Positions 25,250 through 33,820 of a stretch of DNA of 64,000 nt are shown piece by piece. Source of the DNA: Thiotrichales bacterium (GTDB lineage Bacteria; Pseudomonadota; Gammaproteobacteria; HK1); NCBI GenBank assembly GCA_026709935.1, contig JAPOSC010000048.1, positions 85,738 to 149,737 on the forward strand, written 5' to 3'. The position numbers were made by a program, and so were the translations under genes. Position 1 is the first letter of the stretch, and each line of letters begins with the position of its first letter. The notes below the pieces were generated by a model. That model made no database searches and was not told where the DNA came from. It saw only the letters and a program-made list of their open reading frames with translations.

Positions 25250-26804
25250 ATGATGAAAGCACGAGCAAGCCTATGGGCGAGCATGGCCATCGCGGCCAGC
25301 ATCGGCCTCGCGGGATGCGGGGGGGTCGAGCAACAAGACAGAGACGGACGACGACACGACGACGTCGACTCCCGCCCAGATGCAGGCGGAGAAGCAGGCT
25401 CTTGACGGCGCAATCACAGTAGCGCGTGAAGCCATTGGAGACTTGGTTGGCGTAACTGCCACGGATAGCCTCACGACCCCGCTCAGTCAAGCGATCACCA
25501 CACTGAAGGGTCTGATCGATGGAGTTGAGCACGGTACCGATACCGGTGAAGCGACCGGAGTCCTAGCAGATGCCGAGGAGGCCCTCCGAATCGCGACCGG
25601 CAAGGTTACGGAGGCGGCTGGAAAGGCGAGCCTCGATAAGGGGAAGGCGCTGTACGGGAAGCTCAATCGTTTCGATAGGGCTTCTTTTGCCACTAGCGGA
25701 GATCTCGACATTGATGCGAATTCTAATGCTGATGGTGATGACGTATCTCCATCTTTTACAGGACTCGAAGAGCAGAGTGCACCTGTCTCTCCTCTCGGCG
25801 GCTGGAGCGGCGCAGACTACATGAATGAGGATGGCAAGGGAGACTCTAAGGTCACGAATACTGCGCGCATCTATTCAAATGCTGATGCTCCTAAGTCATT
25901 TTCGTTTCTGTCTGAGAAAGCAGGGCACGGTCTAGACGCAGCAGAAGGAGATGATGTTTATACAGTACCGTCTGATACGGCTAACGCTAATATCGGTGGT
26001 AGTGGATTTCCGTCAGGCGGTCAACTCACCTATCGAACAGATAGTTCGCGAAAGTTCTCAGGCACTTTTATGGGAGCGTCAGGCGAATATGCGTGTACTG
26101 CTAGTGATGAGACTGGCTGCACAGCAACGCATGGAGAAAATGGGATTACTCTTGCTGGAACATGGACATTCACCCCTGTCGCCGGCGCTACGGTTATGAG
26201 GGAAGATAGAAGCTACCTGTTCTTCGGTTGGTGGCTGCGCGAAGACAAGGATGGCCCAGTCCGAGCAAGCGCGTTTTATGGGACGACCGGAGTTACTGGC
26301 GATCTTGCTCCTGCGGCATTAGCAGGAAGTGCTCTGCCTGCTTCTGGCACTGCTACTTATGAGGGCGAGGCTGCTGGAAAGTTTGCCATTCGGTACGGAG
26401 ATAACGCCGATGCCGGTCATTTCACGGCTGATGCAGAGCTAGAGGCAACCTTTGGTGAAGGAAGCAACTCGAAACTCTCCGGGACTATCGATAACTTCCG
26501 CCTGAATGATGGATCTACCGATCCAGGTTGGAGCGTATCCCTAGAGGAAGAGGAAGGGGTCACGAATTCTATGTTCACGAGGACTGGAACTACTGGAGAC
26601 GATGCTGTCGTTGCTACAAAGTGGTCGATGGGAGAGGATGATGCTGCGCCAGGGCAGACGGGATATTGGGAAGCTCAAATGTTCCAAGAAGGCGAGGCAG
26701 TTGACGGTGTAACGAGCAACCTCCCGACGACCGTAGTTGGCAAGTTCCACGCTGGTTTCGGTGGCACGCATAAAATGGTCGGTGCGTTCGGAGCTACGCG
26801 GTAA
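25250..26804 (+). CDS. TbpB-like beta-barrel lipoprotein, out of frame at a G7 tract
   Basis: ATG 25250 has AGGAG eight bases upstream and begins a lipoprotein signal peptide (MMKARASLWASM, then IGLAGC with the lipidation Cys). Directly after the Cys codon a run of seven G (25319-25325) throws the frame off, and it ends after 25 bp of missense-like Asp/Arg-rich text at 25405. With six G the frame joins an open frame running to 26804 and gives a 517-aa surface lipoprotein. That protein has a Thr/Asp-rich tether, an alpha-helical stretch (about 30-110) and beta-rich repeats. It ends GKFHAGFGGTHKMVGAFGATR in two parts typical of transferrin-binding-protein-like barrels. The G-run position suggests on/off phase variation; a sequencing indel is the alternative. 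Its lower G+C suggests transfer. Confidence 0.75.
25319..25325 (+). repeat. Homopolymeric G7 tract after the lipobox Cys codon
   Basis: TGC is followed by seven G and then TCGAGC. Loss of one G restores a continuous lipoprotein frame (C-G-G-S-S-N-K). A slippage-prone tract at this point is typical of contingency loci. Confidence 0.8.
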
Positions 26805-26822
26805 CTGAGTACGGGGCACTGA

Positions 26823-26848
26823 AGGGCGCTTCCCCTAGGGAGCGCCCT
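26823..26848 (+). terminator. Hairpin terminator after the lipoprotein gene
   Basis: AGGGCGCT pairs perfectly with AGCGCCCT across a ten-base loop, 18 bases after the stop. Only a weak T/C-rich tract follows, so termination may be partial. Confidence 0.6.
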
Positions 26849-26891
26849 ATACTCCCTCCCCTACAACGGCATCGTTCAGGAGCAATCACCA

Positions 26892-27095
26892 ATGGCGACT
26901 AAACGATTCCTGCACATGCGGCTCTCCCGCCAAGACTGCGCGAATCTCGATGCGCTCGTCGATCGGGTGAACCGCGAAGAGGGAGAGGGAGGAACCAGCT
27001 TGAACCGCATGACGGCACGGACACAGACGCGAAGTGATGTCGTGCGGCTGGCGATTGCGGAAGCGTTGTTAAGGCGGTTCGAGGGGCGCGTCTAA
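26892..27095 (+). CDS. Small ribbon-helix-helix-like protein
   Basis: A 67-aa basic protein. It opens ATKRFLHMRLSRQDCANLDAL, a strand-helix pattern, and has TRSDVVRLAIAEALLRRF near the end, which resembles the second helix of CopG/Arc-type DNA-binding proteins. CAGGAG precedes ATG 26892 by nine bases. No toxin partner is adjacent. It may regulate the upstream lipoprotein gene or be a left-over antitoxin. The 434 bases after it (27096-27529) hold no clear gene, only an imperfect 17-bp tandem duplication near 27168-27203. Confidence 0.5.
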   Translation: MATKRFLHMRLSRQDCANLDALVDRVNREEGEGGTSLNRMTARTQTRSDVVRLAIAEALLRRFEGRV

Positions 27096-27529
27096 GCCGC
27101 CGGTGGTCATGCCCCACAAGGGCACAGGAAGCACAGAGCAGGTCGGTTGACCGGAGTGGGTGAGCCGGCGTCGCCTCATAAGGATTCGTCGCCTCAGCAG
27201 GATTCAGAGTCTTTCGAGGGCGCTCCCGGCGTCGTCATCCTCTCCACCTTCACCCTCGGCCGCAGACGCGGCCAGAGCCCGGACAGGGAAGCGGTGTCGG
27301 TGCTCGCGGGGATATCACAAGCGGTCCCTGCGGGCGACTCCGACCGGCATCGCTTCCTTCCCCGGTGCCGGGACTATGGCCGGTAAGGGCCGTTACCGAA
27401 CACTCGACCTTCCGCCACTCCAGAGTGAAACGCATGTAACGGCTTGCCTTCATGGCCACGCTGGCGCTGGCGCTGGCTCCTGCGGCGGGAGGACCGAGAG
27501 ACGCCGCGGTGCAGGACGGGTGAAGAAGA

Positions 27530-28414
27530 CTACCCCTCGCCATCGTAGCCGATGCCCTCGGCGTCGAGGAATCCACGGATGACGCGCGCATGTACCGCGA
27601 GGCCGGTATTGAGGAACTGGTGCTCTACCTGACCGGGGAGTCCGCCTGGCGCCAGGGGGCGGAATCCGAGCGCGTGGTGCATGGTGTGGGACTGGATGCC
27701 CCATACCACCGCCTCGGGGTCGAAGACGGGGCCGCCCATCTGACCGAGCAAGCTCGGGGTCGAGGTTTCGATGAAAGCGCTGGGCGCTCCCTCGCCGCTT
27801 CCGGGCGCCCGGGTGTTGACCACCCTCGTGAACATCCCCTCCAGCGGAAACATCGGCAGTGGCACCGAGCCTTCGGGCAGGGCGAACGCGTTCTCCTGTT
27901 CGTCGTACTGCGGCTCGATGCGGTGCAGGGGGAAGCCGAGCTTGCAGAGGCTGCGGCCAGGTTCGTATCCGCGGGAGGGATTCTTGAAGACCGGGAATTG
28001 TGCGACGGAAGTCGGATCGAACGGCTCGATCCGCCCCAGGGCAAGGTCCGCGGCGGGCATGAGCCTTGCGTCGACCAGGCGGGCGCCGTCGACGCCCCAC
28101 CAGACCGAGTGGTTGCGCACCGACAACCCGCCCGGCCGGTGGAAGGTTCGCACGCCCCTCTTGCGGAACCGCTTGTCCGCCGCGAGGTCGCGCTGGAACT
28201 CGACCACATTGCCGCGGTAGCCCTGGTAGCGGCGGGCGCTCTCCTGATGCTGGCGCACGATGTCGAGGAGGTGGCCCGCGGTGAGAATCCAGCCGTCGCG
28301 GTTGACCACCACGTACGCGCCGATGGTGCTGCTGCGCTCACCCCTGGTGGTGCGGCTGGAGATGACCATCGGCCGCGTGAAGCCGGCCGCGATGGGAACC
28401 GCCTTGCTGAACAT
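27530..28414 (-). CDS. Trypsin-like serine protease relative lacking the catalytic Ser
   Basis: A 294-aa protein with a chymotrypsin-like layout. The catalytic His is in LTAGHLL near residue 47 and the Asp in AADLALGRIEPFDP near 121. The GxSGGP motif, however, reads GQMGGPVFD near 230, so Met replaces the nucleophile. It has no obvious signal peptide. ATG 28412-28414 has GGAG nine bases upstream. It may be a pseudo-enzyme, a binding protein or a decaying gene. Part of its coding sequence (28005-28077) is duplicated in inverted orientation at 28455-28527. Confidence 0.7.
   Translation of the reverse strand: MFSKAVPIAAGFTRPMVISSRTTRGERSSTIGAYVVVNRDGWILTAGHLLDIVRQHQESARRYQGYRGNVVEFQRDLAADKRFRKRGVRTFHRPGGLSVRNHSVWWGVDGARLVDARLMPAADLALGRIEPFDPTSVAQFPVFKNPSRGYEPGRSLCKLGFPLHRIEPQYDEQENAFALPEGSVPLPMFPLEGMFTRVVNTRAPGSGEGAPSAFIETSTPSLLGQMGGPVFDPEAVVWGIQSHTMHHALGFRPLAPGGLPGQVEHQFLNTGLAVHARVIRGFLDAEGIGYDGEG
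28005..28077 (+). repeat. 73-bp inverted repeat, arm 1 (inside the protease-like gene)
   Basis: Matches the reverse complement of 28455-28527 at 70 of 73 positions. It encodes the VDARLMPAADLALGR stretch around the catalytic Asp. The 377 bases between the arms contain the 5' end and promoter side of the protease-like gene. Confidence 0.9.
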
Positions 28415-28426
28415 CGGATCGTCTCC

Positions 28427-29629
28427 TCAACGTCCCCGGTCATGGGCATGGTCATGGTCGACGCAAGGCTCATGCCCGCCGCGGACCTTGCCCTGGGGCG
28501 GATCGAGCCCTTCGATCCGGCTTCCCTGGTCTGCGGCGTCGTCGCTGCGCACCGCCTCCAGACGGGCCGGATCGAACGGTGCGAGATCGACGCTCGACGA
28601 TGCGCCGTCGCAGAGCAGCTCGGCCATCGCGCGTCCGCTCGCCGGGGCGTTCAGCATGCCCCAGCAGTTGTGTCCGGTCGCCACGTAGGCGCCCGGGACA
28701 TCGGGAACCGGGCCGAGCAACGGCATGGCGTCGGCGCAGATCGGCCGGTAGCAGGCCTGGGTGCGCAGAACGTCCGCGCCGTCGAGACGGCTCGACAGCG
28801 CAGCGCAGATGCGGGCGATCTCCCGGCACTTCACCTCGTCGACGCTGATATCCGAGGGATCGATCGGCAGCGGATCGTCCGAAGACAGGCCGCAGGCCCA
28901 CACCTCGCCGTCCGCCCGCACGACGATCTCCGGCGAAGTCCGTTCGCCCGACGCGTTCTCGTACTCGACAAACAGCGCCTGTGCGGGCACCGGCACGCGG
29001 GGCGCGAGCACCACGCTGTAGCCCTTGAGTCCGGCCACCGGCGGAAGCGGCAGCCATTGCGTGGCGAGGATCGACCACGGACCCATCGCGATGACGACCG
29101 CGTCGGCGGCAATCTCCGTGCCGTCGACCCGCACCCCGCGCACCGCGCCGCCGAGGTCGCGGGCGATGCCGTCCACTGTGCCTCGCACCAGCCGTACGCC
29201 GCGCGCGCATGCGGCATCGACCAAGGCGCGGGTGAATCGCTCGGGATGGATGGTGGCGGTGGTGCGGGGGGAGCCGATGGCGGAGTGGACGGCGCAACGT
29301 CCGTCCAGCCACTCCGGCGACGCCGCTGCCCCATACCGCTCGAAGCCGCCTCGATCGCTCCCGGCGACGAGCAGGGTGTCGATGCGCCGGTATCCGTAGT
29401 CCGTATCGAGGGTACGGGCGAGTTCTGCGTGCAGGTCGAAGCTCGCCCGCGCCAGTTCGGCCTGCGGTTGGCCGTCGCACCAGTCGCGGGCGATGAACCC
29501 GCCGGACTTGCCCGAGGCTGCACCCGCAATGTCCGCCCGTTCCACGAGGGTCGCGGAAGCGCCGCGTTCACCGAGGAAGTACGCGATGGAAGCGCCGATG
29601 ACGCCACCACCGCATATCACGATGTTCAT
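28427..29629 (-). CDS. FAD-dependent oxidoreductase (DAO family) with altered C-terminus
   Basis: A 400-aa D-amino-acid-oxidase/glycine-oxidase-type flavoprotein. FAD binding begins at once (NIVICGGGVIGASIAYFLGE), and GHNCWGMLNAPASGRAMAELL near residue 355 is the usual C-terminal FAD loop. Related enzymes are about 365-375 aa. The last 30 residues here (from GSRIEGLDPPQG) are antisense translation of the 73-bp inverted duplicate, so the natural end has been replaced. The start ATG 29627-29629 overlaps the stop of the HD-domain gene (ATGA). The pair suggests stepwise oxidation of an amine or hydroxy compound. The substrate is unknown. Confidence 0.82.
   Translation of the reverse strand: MNIVICGGGVIGASIAYFLGERGASATLVERADIAGAASGKSGGFIARDWCDGQPQAELARASFDLHAELARTLDTDYGYRRIDTLLVAGSDRGGFERYGAAASPEWLDGRCAVHSAIGSPRTTATIHPERFTRALVDAACARGVRLVRGTVDGIARDLGGAVRGVRVDGTEIAADAVVIAMGPWSILATQWLPLPPVAGLKGYSVVLAPRVPVPAQALFVEYENASGERTSPEIVVRADGEVWACGLSSDDPLPIDPSDISVDEVKCREIARICAALSSRLDGADVLRTQACYRPICADAMPLLGPVPDVPGAYVATGHNCWGMLNAPASGRAMAELLCDGASSSVDLAPFDPARLEAVRSDDAADQGSRIEGLDPPQGKVRGGHEPCVDHDHAHDRGR
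28455..28527 (+). repeat. 73-bp inverted repeat, arm 2 (3' end of the FAD oxidase gene)
   Basis: Plus-strand copy of the protease-like coding segment (reads VDARLMPAADLALGR forward). It is fused to the end of the FAD oxidase reading frame, so the duplication post-dates that gene. Confidence 0.9.
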
Positions 29630-30228
29630 CCTTCGACCGGCCAGCCCTCCCGCGTGTGCGCGCCCCACGGGGGGCGGGCGAAGATGCGCTCGACCATCGG
29701 CCGGAAGTATTCGATGGGCCGGGTCTCGTAGGCGGGGTCGAACGCCATCTGGTCGTACTCGCCGGTGAAGCGCACGGTCATGTCGTACGCGGGGTGATCC
29801 CGGTAGCGGTCGCGTTCGTCCCGGTTCTTTCCGACCTTGTCCCAGAAGTAGTACCCCTGAAAGATGCCGTGGTGCTTGAGCATCCAGTAGGTGTGGCGCG
29901 AGACGTAGGGACGCAGGATGTCGGCGCCGACATCCGCGTGGTTGTGCGGCGCGAGCGAATCTCCGATGTCGTGCAGCAGGCCCGCGACGATGATCTCCTC
30001 GCACTCTCCCGCATCCTCCGCCCGGGTCGCGGTCTGGAGCGAGTGCGCGTAGCGGTCGATCTGCCCACCCGGAAACGTGAAATGCAGCGATTCCATGAAC
30101 GCGAGAAGCCGCTCCGGCGTCGCGGCCATGAACGGCGCCGCAAGCGCCCCCTGGAGCGCATAGTCCTCCACCGTGCCTTCGTCCATCCGCACGTAGCTCA
30201 CCTTTCGCGGTTCCGCGACTTCGGTCAT
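29626..30228 (-). CDS. HD-domain protein, possible diiron oxygenase (PhnZ/TmpB-like)
   Basis: A 200-aa HD-superfamily protein. The metal ligands are His in RYAHSLQTATRAED near residue 62, and HD in AGLLHDIGDSLAPHNH near 85. A further His pair lies in MLKHHGIFQGYY. Size and spacing resemble the small HD proteins of phosphonate operons, some of which (PhnZ, TmpB) are mixed-valence diiron oxygenases, rather than nucleotide phosphohydrolases. AGGAG precedes ATG 30226-30228 by seven bases. Its stop overlaps the FAD oxidase start, showing a coupled two-gene unit. Assignment as oxygenase is inference. Confidence 0.65.
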   Translation of the reverse strand: MTEVAEPRKVSYVRMDEGTVEDYALQGALAAPFMAATPERLLAFMESLHFTFPGGQIDRYAHSLQTATRAEDAGECEEIIVAGLLHDIGDSLAPHNHADVGADILRPYVSRHTYWMLKHHGIFQGYYFWDKVGKNRDERDRYRDHPAYDMTVRFTGEYDQMAFDPAYETRPIEYFRPMVERIFARPPWGAHTREGWPVEG

Positions 30229-30450
30229 TGTCGATCTCCTTTGGTGTTCAAACGGGACACGTTTTCCTTCATGCACTGGTGGTCGTCAAACGAAACATGA
30301 GCGACTCCGGTTCGGCGGACTCAGCGTGTCGGCAAACGCCCTGACCGCTTGGACGCCAATGTAGCGTGACACGCCAAGTCCGAACACCGCAGGCGACCGC
30401 AGGCGACTGCGGTTGACGAAGCGCACATATCTGTTCGACGATGACCTGTC

Positions 30451-30654
30451 ATGAAGACGCGCCAGTTTCTCAGGAAACTCCGAGCGCAAGGCGCCACGGT
30501 GGACGTGGGCCGCGGCAAGGGCGGACACGTCTACGTGAGATACAGAGGCCGCAAGTCAATCGTCAAGATGCACGGCTCGAAGGATCTCGACAACCGCTAC
30601 ATCAGGCTGGTTTGTAGCCAGCTTGGTATCGATCCTGGAGATCTGCAGGAGTGA
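30451..30654 (+). CDS. hicA: HicA-type mRNA interferase toxin
   Basis: A 67-aa HicA with the double-stranded-RNA-binding-like fold. The catalytic His sits in GRGKGGHVYVRYRG near residue 30, followed by KSIVKMHGSKDL. HicA cleaves mRNA to stall growth when unneutralised. The partner HicB gene begins just after it, a standard hicAB module. No strong ribosome site was seen before ATG 30451. A short GC-rich repeat (GCAGGCGACC/GCAGGCGACT) lies upstream near 30390. Confidence 0.85.
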   Translation: MKTRQFLRKLRAQGATVDVGRGKGGHVYVRYRGRKSIVKMHGSKDLDNRYIRLVCSQLGIDPGDLQE

Positions 30655-30659
30655 CTGGC

Positions 30660-31088
30660 ATGCAGTTCCGCTACCCTCTCGATCTGACCCGATCCGAAAG
30701 TCAGGTCATCGCACGGGTGATCGACGTGCCCGAAGCCATCACCTTCGGCGAGGATGCCGAACACGCCATCCATGAAGCCGAAGACGCCCTCGCCGTTGCC
30801 CTCGGTGGCTATATCGCCGACCGCGAACGGATCCCGGCCCCGAGCGAATCGGGTCCAGGCCAGCCAGCCGTCACATTGTCGCCGCTCGTCACGGCCAAGG
30901 TTGCACTCCACAACGCAATGCTCGAACGCGACATGACGAAGGTCGCCCTGGCGCGCAAGCTCGGTGTCACCGAGACGACCGTACGCAGACTGCTCGACCT
31001 TGATCATCGCTCGCATATCGGTCAGGTCGAGCTGGCGCTGGAGCAGCTTGGATACCGCCTCGTGACCTCGGTGGCGAAGGTTGCCTGA
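30660..31088 (+). CDS. hicB: HicB-type antitoxin
   Basis: A 142-aa antitoxin: a partially degraded RNase H-like HicB domain (FPEAITFG-type region, here VPEAITFGEDAEHAIHEAED) followed by a helix-turn-helix (LARKLGVTETTVRRLLD) that should bind its own promoter. ATG 30660 is chosen because AGGAG ends nine bases before it. A GTG at 30651 overlapping the hicA stop is also in frame. HicB neutralises HicA and represses the operon. Confidence 0.87.
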   Translation: MQFRYPLDLTRSESQVIARVIDVPEAITFGEDAEHAIHEAEDALAVALGGYIADRERIPAPSESGPGQPAVTLSPLVTAKVALHNAMLERDMTKVALARKLGVTETTVRRLLDLDHRSHIGQVELALEQLGYRLVTSVAKVA

Positions 31089-31268
31089 ACGCCCGCCGGG
31101 CGCAAGCCAACCCTTCAGGTCGTAGTCGGCGCAGCACGTTCAGAATGATGGTGGATTGTGATGCGAAACAGGCCGCCGCGCCGACGCCGAAGCACGCAGC
31201 CTCGGAGCGCCAACGGTAGCGTGACGTCGTGCGGGCTGTCCGCGCGCGCATGTTGGCGTCCGATCGAT

Positions 31269-31361
31269 TCAGCGCACGCTCTCGAGTCCGCCCCCGCCGA
31301 GCCACGCGATCGTCCCGACGGCGCCGATAACCGCGGCGGCGACCCCCGCGTGAGCGCTCAT
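31269..31361 (-). CDS. Possible 30-aa hydrophobic peptide overlapping the SDR stop
   Basis: ATG 31359-31361 overlaps the SDR stop (ATGA) and opens a 30-codon frame with one transmembrane-like segment (AAAVIGAVGTIAWLGGGG). The overlap would allow coupled translation. It could be chance; no family is recognised. Confidence 0.25.
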   Translation of the reverse strand: MSAHAGVAAAVIGAVGTIAWLGGGGLESVR

Positions 31362-32062
31362 ACGCTGCGGGTCAGGCCACCGTCGACCCGGAGGTTCTGG
31401 CCGGTGATGTAGCCGGCGCCGTCGCCGAGGAGGAACGCGGCGGTCTTCGCGATTTCCGCCATCGTGCCGATGCGGCGCATGGGCACCTTTGCGGACTTGT
31501 CCTCGCCGTGCGGGAGGCTGTCGATGAACCCGGGGAGAATGTTGTTCATGCGGATGTTGTCCGCGGCGTAGCGCTCCGCGTAGAGCTTGGTGAAGCTCCC
31601 GAGGCCGGCTCGCAGGGTGCTGGAGACGGGATAGTCGAGCGATGGCTCGAACGCCGAGAACGTCGAGATATTGACAATGGCGCCGCCGCCCTGCGCGCGC
31701 ATCACCGGCGTGACCAGCCGTGCCATCCGCACCACGTTCAGCAGGGCCATGTCGAGCGACGCATGCCAGGCCGCGTCGTCGAGGTCGAGCAGATCGCCCT
31801 TGGCGACGTGACCGGTGTTGTTGACCACCGCGTCGATGCGCGCGTGCCGTTCCAGCGTCGCGTTCACCAGCCGCTCCAGATCGGCGGGCTCGGTCACCGA
31901 GCCGGTCAACCCGAGACCGCCAAGCTCGTCCGCCAGGGTCTCCGCCGCGCCCGACGAAGAGAGGAGGGCGAGCGTGTAGCCTTGCGCGGCGAGTTCGCGG
32001 GCAATGGCCGCGCCCATGCCACGTCCGGCGGCAGTGACGATGGCGATTCGTTCGGATTGCAT
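31358..32062 (-). CDS. Short-chain dehydrogenase/reductase lacking the catalytic Lys
   Basis: A 234-aa classical-size SDR. The cofactor motif is TAAGRGMGAAIA, followed by VVNNTGH for the NAG position and the active-site Ser in NISTFSAFE. The catalytic Tyr is in SLDYPVSSTLRAG, where the YxxxK lysine is Ser. C-terminal LRVDGGLTRSV is normal. SDRs with such replacements exist, but the usual proton relay would be impaired, so function is uncertain. The gene runs alone toward 31358, divergent from the lipoprotein gene. The 269 bases before it (31089-31357) hold nothing else convincing. Confidence 0.82.
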   Translation of the reverse strand: MQSERIAIVTAAGRGMGAAIARELAAQGYTLALLSSSGAAETLADELGGLGLTGSVTEPADLERLVNATLERHARIDAVVNNTGHVAKGDLLDLDDAAWHASLDMALLNVVRMARLVTPVMRAQGGGAIVNISTFSAFEPSLDYPVSSTLRAGLGSFTKLYAERYAADNIRMNNILPGFIDSLPHGEDKSAKVPMRRIGTMAEIAKTAAFLLGDGAGYITGQNLRVDGGLTRSV

Positions 32063-32162
32063 GGTCGATCTCCTTGCTCGATGGGGGATTCCGTGGCCGC
32101 CGCGACTTTAGCAGCATCCCTGCTATATTCGCGTTCCGTCACCTCCGATACGAACCCGTTCG

Positions 32163-32738
32163 ATGTCGTCACGCCTCGTCGCCTCCTGGCTCGCCATCTT
32201 CGCCGTTCCCCGGTCTGCGATTCTCGCAGCCGTCCTCGGACTCGCAGCCGTTGCGGGGTGCAGCGAGGAAGGCGCGCCGTCGCAGTCGGACGGCGCCGGG
32301 GCTCCCGCCACCGAAACCTCCGCCGGGGCGACGGAGGACGAGGTGTCTGGAGCGGAGGCGGGGGGTGGGACGGCGGGCGGTGGGACGACGGGTGGCAAGA
32401 GGGCCTCTGCCGTCACCCTCGCGGTCACCGCGGACAAGACCCACGCGGTGCAGCCGAACGACGAGATCCGCATCGAGGTGACGGTCGAAGGGTTCGTGCT
32501 CGACGCGGCGGCGATCGGCGGCGAGGCTCAGCCGGGCGCCGGTCACTATCACGTGTATCTTGGTGACCCGGACGGCGAGCCCCTGCTCGTCTCCGCCGAG
32601 ACGAGCGCGGTGGTGAAGATTCCGGCCGACGTCACCGACGGCACCCACACGCTGCGAATCCAGCTCCGTCACCACGATCATTCGCCGCTCGATCCGCCGG
32701 TCGAAGCCGGGGTGCGGCTCATCATCTACCGGCTCTGA
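32163..32738 (+). CDS. Lipoprotein with His-rich beta domain
   Basis: A 191-aa predicted lipoprotein. The signal ends LGLAAVAGC (Cys about residue 33), then a Gly/Ser/Ala/Glu linker to about 80, then a beta-sandwich-like domain. The domain contains GHYHVYLGD, DGTHTLRIQLRHHDHSP and ends LIIYRL, close to DUF4399-like proteins. Its His clusters suggest metal binding, which is inference. The next gene starts three bases after its stop, so it is probably cotranscribed with the choline-kinase-like gene. Confidence 0.7.
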   Translation: MSSRLVASWLAIFAVPRSAILAAVLGLAAVAGCSEEGAPSQSDGAGAPATETSAGATEDEVSGAEAGGGTAGGGTTGGKRASAVTLAVTADKTHAVQPNDEIRIEVTVEGFVLDAAAIGGEAQPGAGHYHVYLGDPDGEPLLVSAETSAVVKIPADVTDGTHTLRIQLRHHDHSPLDPPVEAGVRLIIYRL

Positions 32739-32741
32739 ACC

Positions 32742-33617
32742 ATGACCAATCCGATGGAGCGCGCGGCCCGACTCCCGTGCTGGCGGGGCGAAGTCGCACC
32801 GCAGCCGCTCGGCGGCGGGATCTCCAACTTCAACTTCACCGTGGACGATGCCGGCGAGCGTTACGTCGTGCGTATCGGCGAGGACGTTCCGGCGCACGGG
32901 GTGTATCGCACGAACGAACTGGCCGCGTCCCGAGCGGCGCACGCGGCCGGCGTGTCCCCGGAGGTCGTGCACGCGGAGTCCGGCGTGCTGGTGATCCGGT
33001 GGGTGGACGGGCGCACCCTGGAACCGGCGGATGTGCGCGATCCGGCCAACCTGGAGCGCATCCTGGACACCGTGCTCCGATGCCACTGCGAGATCCCCGC
33101 GCACTTCCGCGGCACCACGACCCCCGCCTTCTGGGTCTTCCAGGTGGTGCGCGCATACGCCCGCACGCTCCGCGAGGCCGGGAGCCGGATGACCGCCCAA
33201 CTCGACGATTACCTCGCGCGGGCTCGGCGCCTCGAATCGCTGGTCGGTCCGGTGCGGATCGTGTTCGGCCACAACGATCTGCTCGCCGCGAACTTCATCG
33301 ACGACGGGGATCGGATCTGGCTGATCGACTGGGAGTACGGGGGCTTCAACAGCCCGCTCTTCGACCTCGGTGGCCTCGCCTCGAACAACGAGATGGACGC
33401 GGAGCAGGAGCGCCGGATGCTGGAGTGCTACTTCGGCGCCTCGCCCGACGCGCCGCTGCTCGCAAGCTACGCTGCGATGAAGTGCGCCTCGCTGCTGCGC
33501 GAGGCGATGTGGAGCATGGTCTCGGAACTTCACTCGGAGATCGATTTCGACTACGTCGCCTATACCGGGGAGAACCTGACGCGCTTCGAACGCGCGTGGG
33601 AGACGCTCGCGCGGTGA
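32742..33617 (+). CDS. Choline/ethanolamine kinase-family phosphotransferase
   Basis: A 291-aa member of the choline kinase/aminoglycoside phosphotransferase fold. The phosphate-anchoring region is GGGISNFNFTV near residue 24. The Brenner motif is VFGHNDLLAANFI near 176 with the catalytic Asp, and the metal Asp is in LIDWEYGGFNSPLFDL. FGHNDL and IDWEY favour choline/ethanolamine or a similar amino alcohol as substrate. It would phosphorylate imported choline-like compounds, fitting the betaine-type genes further on. The exact substrate is unproven. Confidence 0.85.
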   Translation: MTNPMERAARLPCWRGEVAPQPLGGGISNFNFTVDDAGERYVVRIGEDVPAHGVYRTNELAASRAAHAAGVSPEVVHAESGVLVIRWVDGRTLEPADVRDPANLERILDTVLRCHCEIPAHFRGTTTPAFWVFQVVRAYARTLREAGSRMTAQLDDYLARARRLESLVGPVRIVFGHNDLLAANFIDDGDRIWLIDWEYGGFNSPLFDLGGLASNNEMDAEQERRMLECYFGASPDAPLLASYAAMKCASLLREAMWSMVSELHSEIDFDYVAYTGENLTRFERAWETLAR

Positions 33618-33742
33618 ATCGGGGTCGTGCCCGGGGCTGATGGACCCGCCGGCCGGACGCGATGGGCCGGATACAGGCGTGGGTGTCTCCAGTTGCACCA
33701 AATCGGTGCCGTCAGAGGTTGGTGTCCCGAGATCGGGTAATG

Positions 33743-33820
33743 TCTTACTCTGACTCCTGAACTTTCGGGAAAGCCCGTGCATACAGGCCGGAGCCCCCGG
33801 GGCAGAATTTGAAAGTCAGG
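33743..33820 (-). repeat. Dispersed palindromic repeat, family B, copy 2
   Basis: The reverse complement of 59267-59343 with substitutions. Shared text includes TTCTGCCC, CTCCGGCCT and TATGC, with outer inverted ends. It lies in the 540-base gap before amtB, where no other gene was recognised. Confidence 0.65.
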
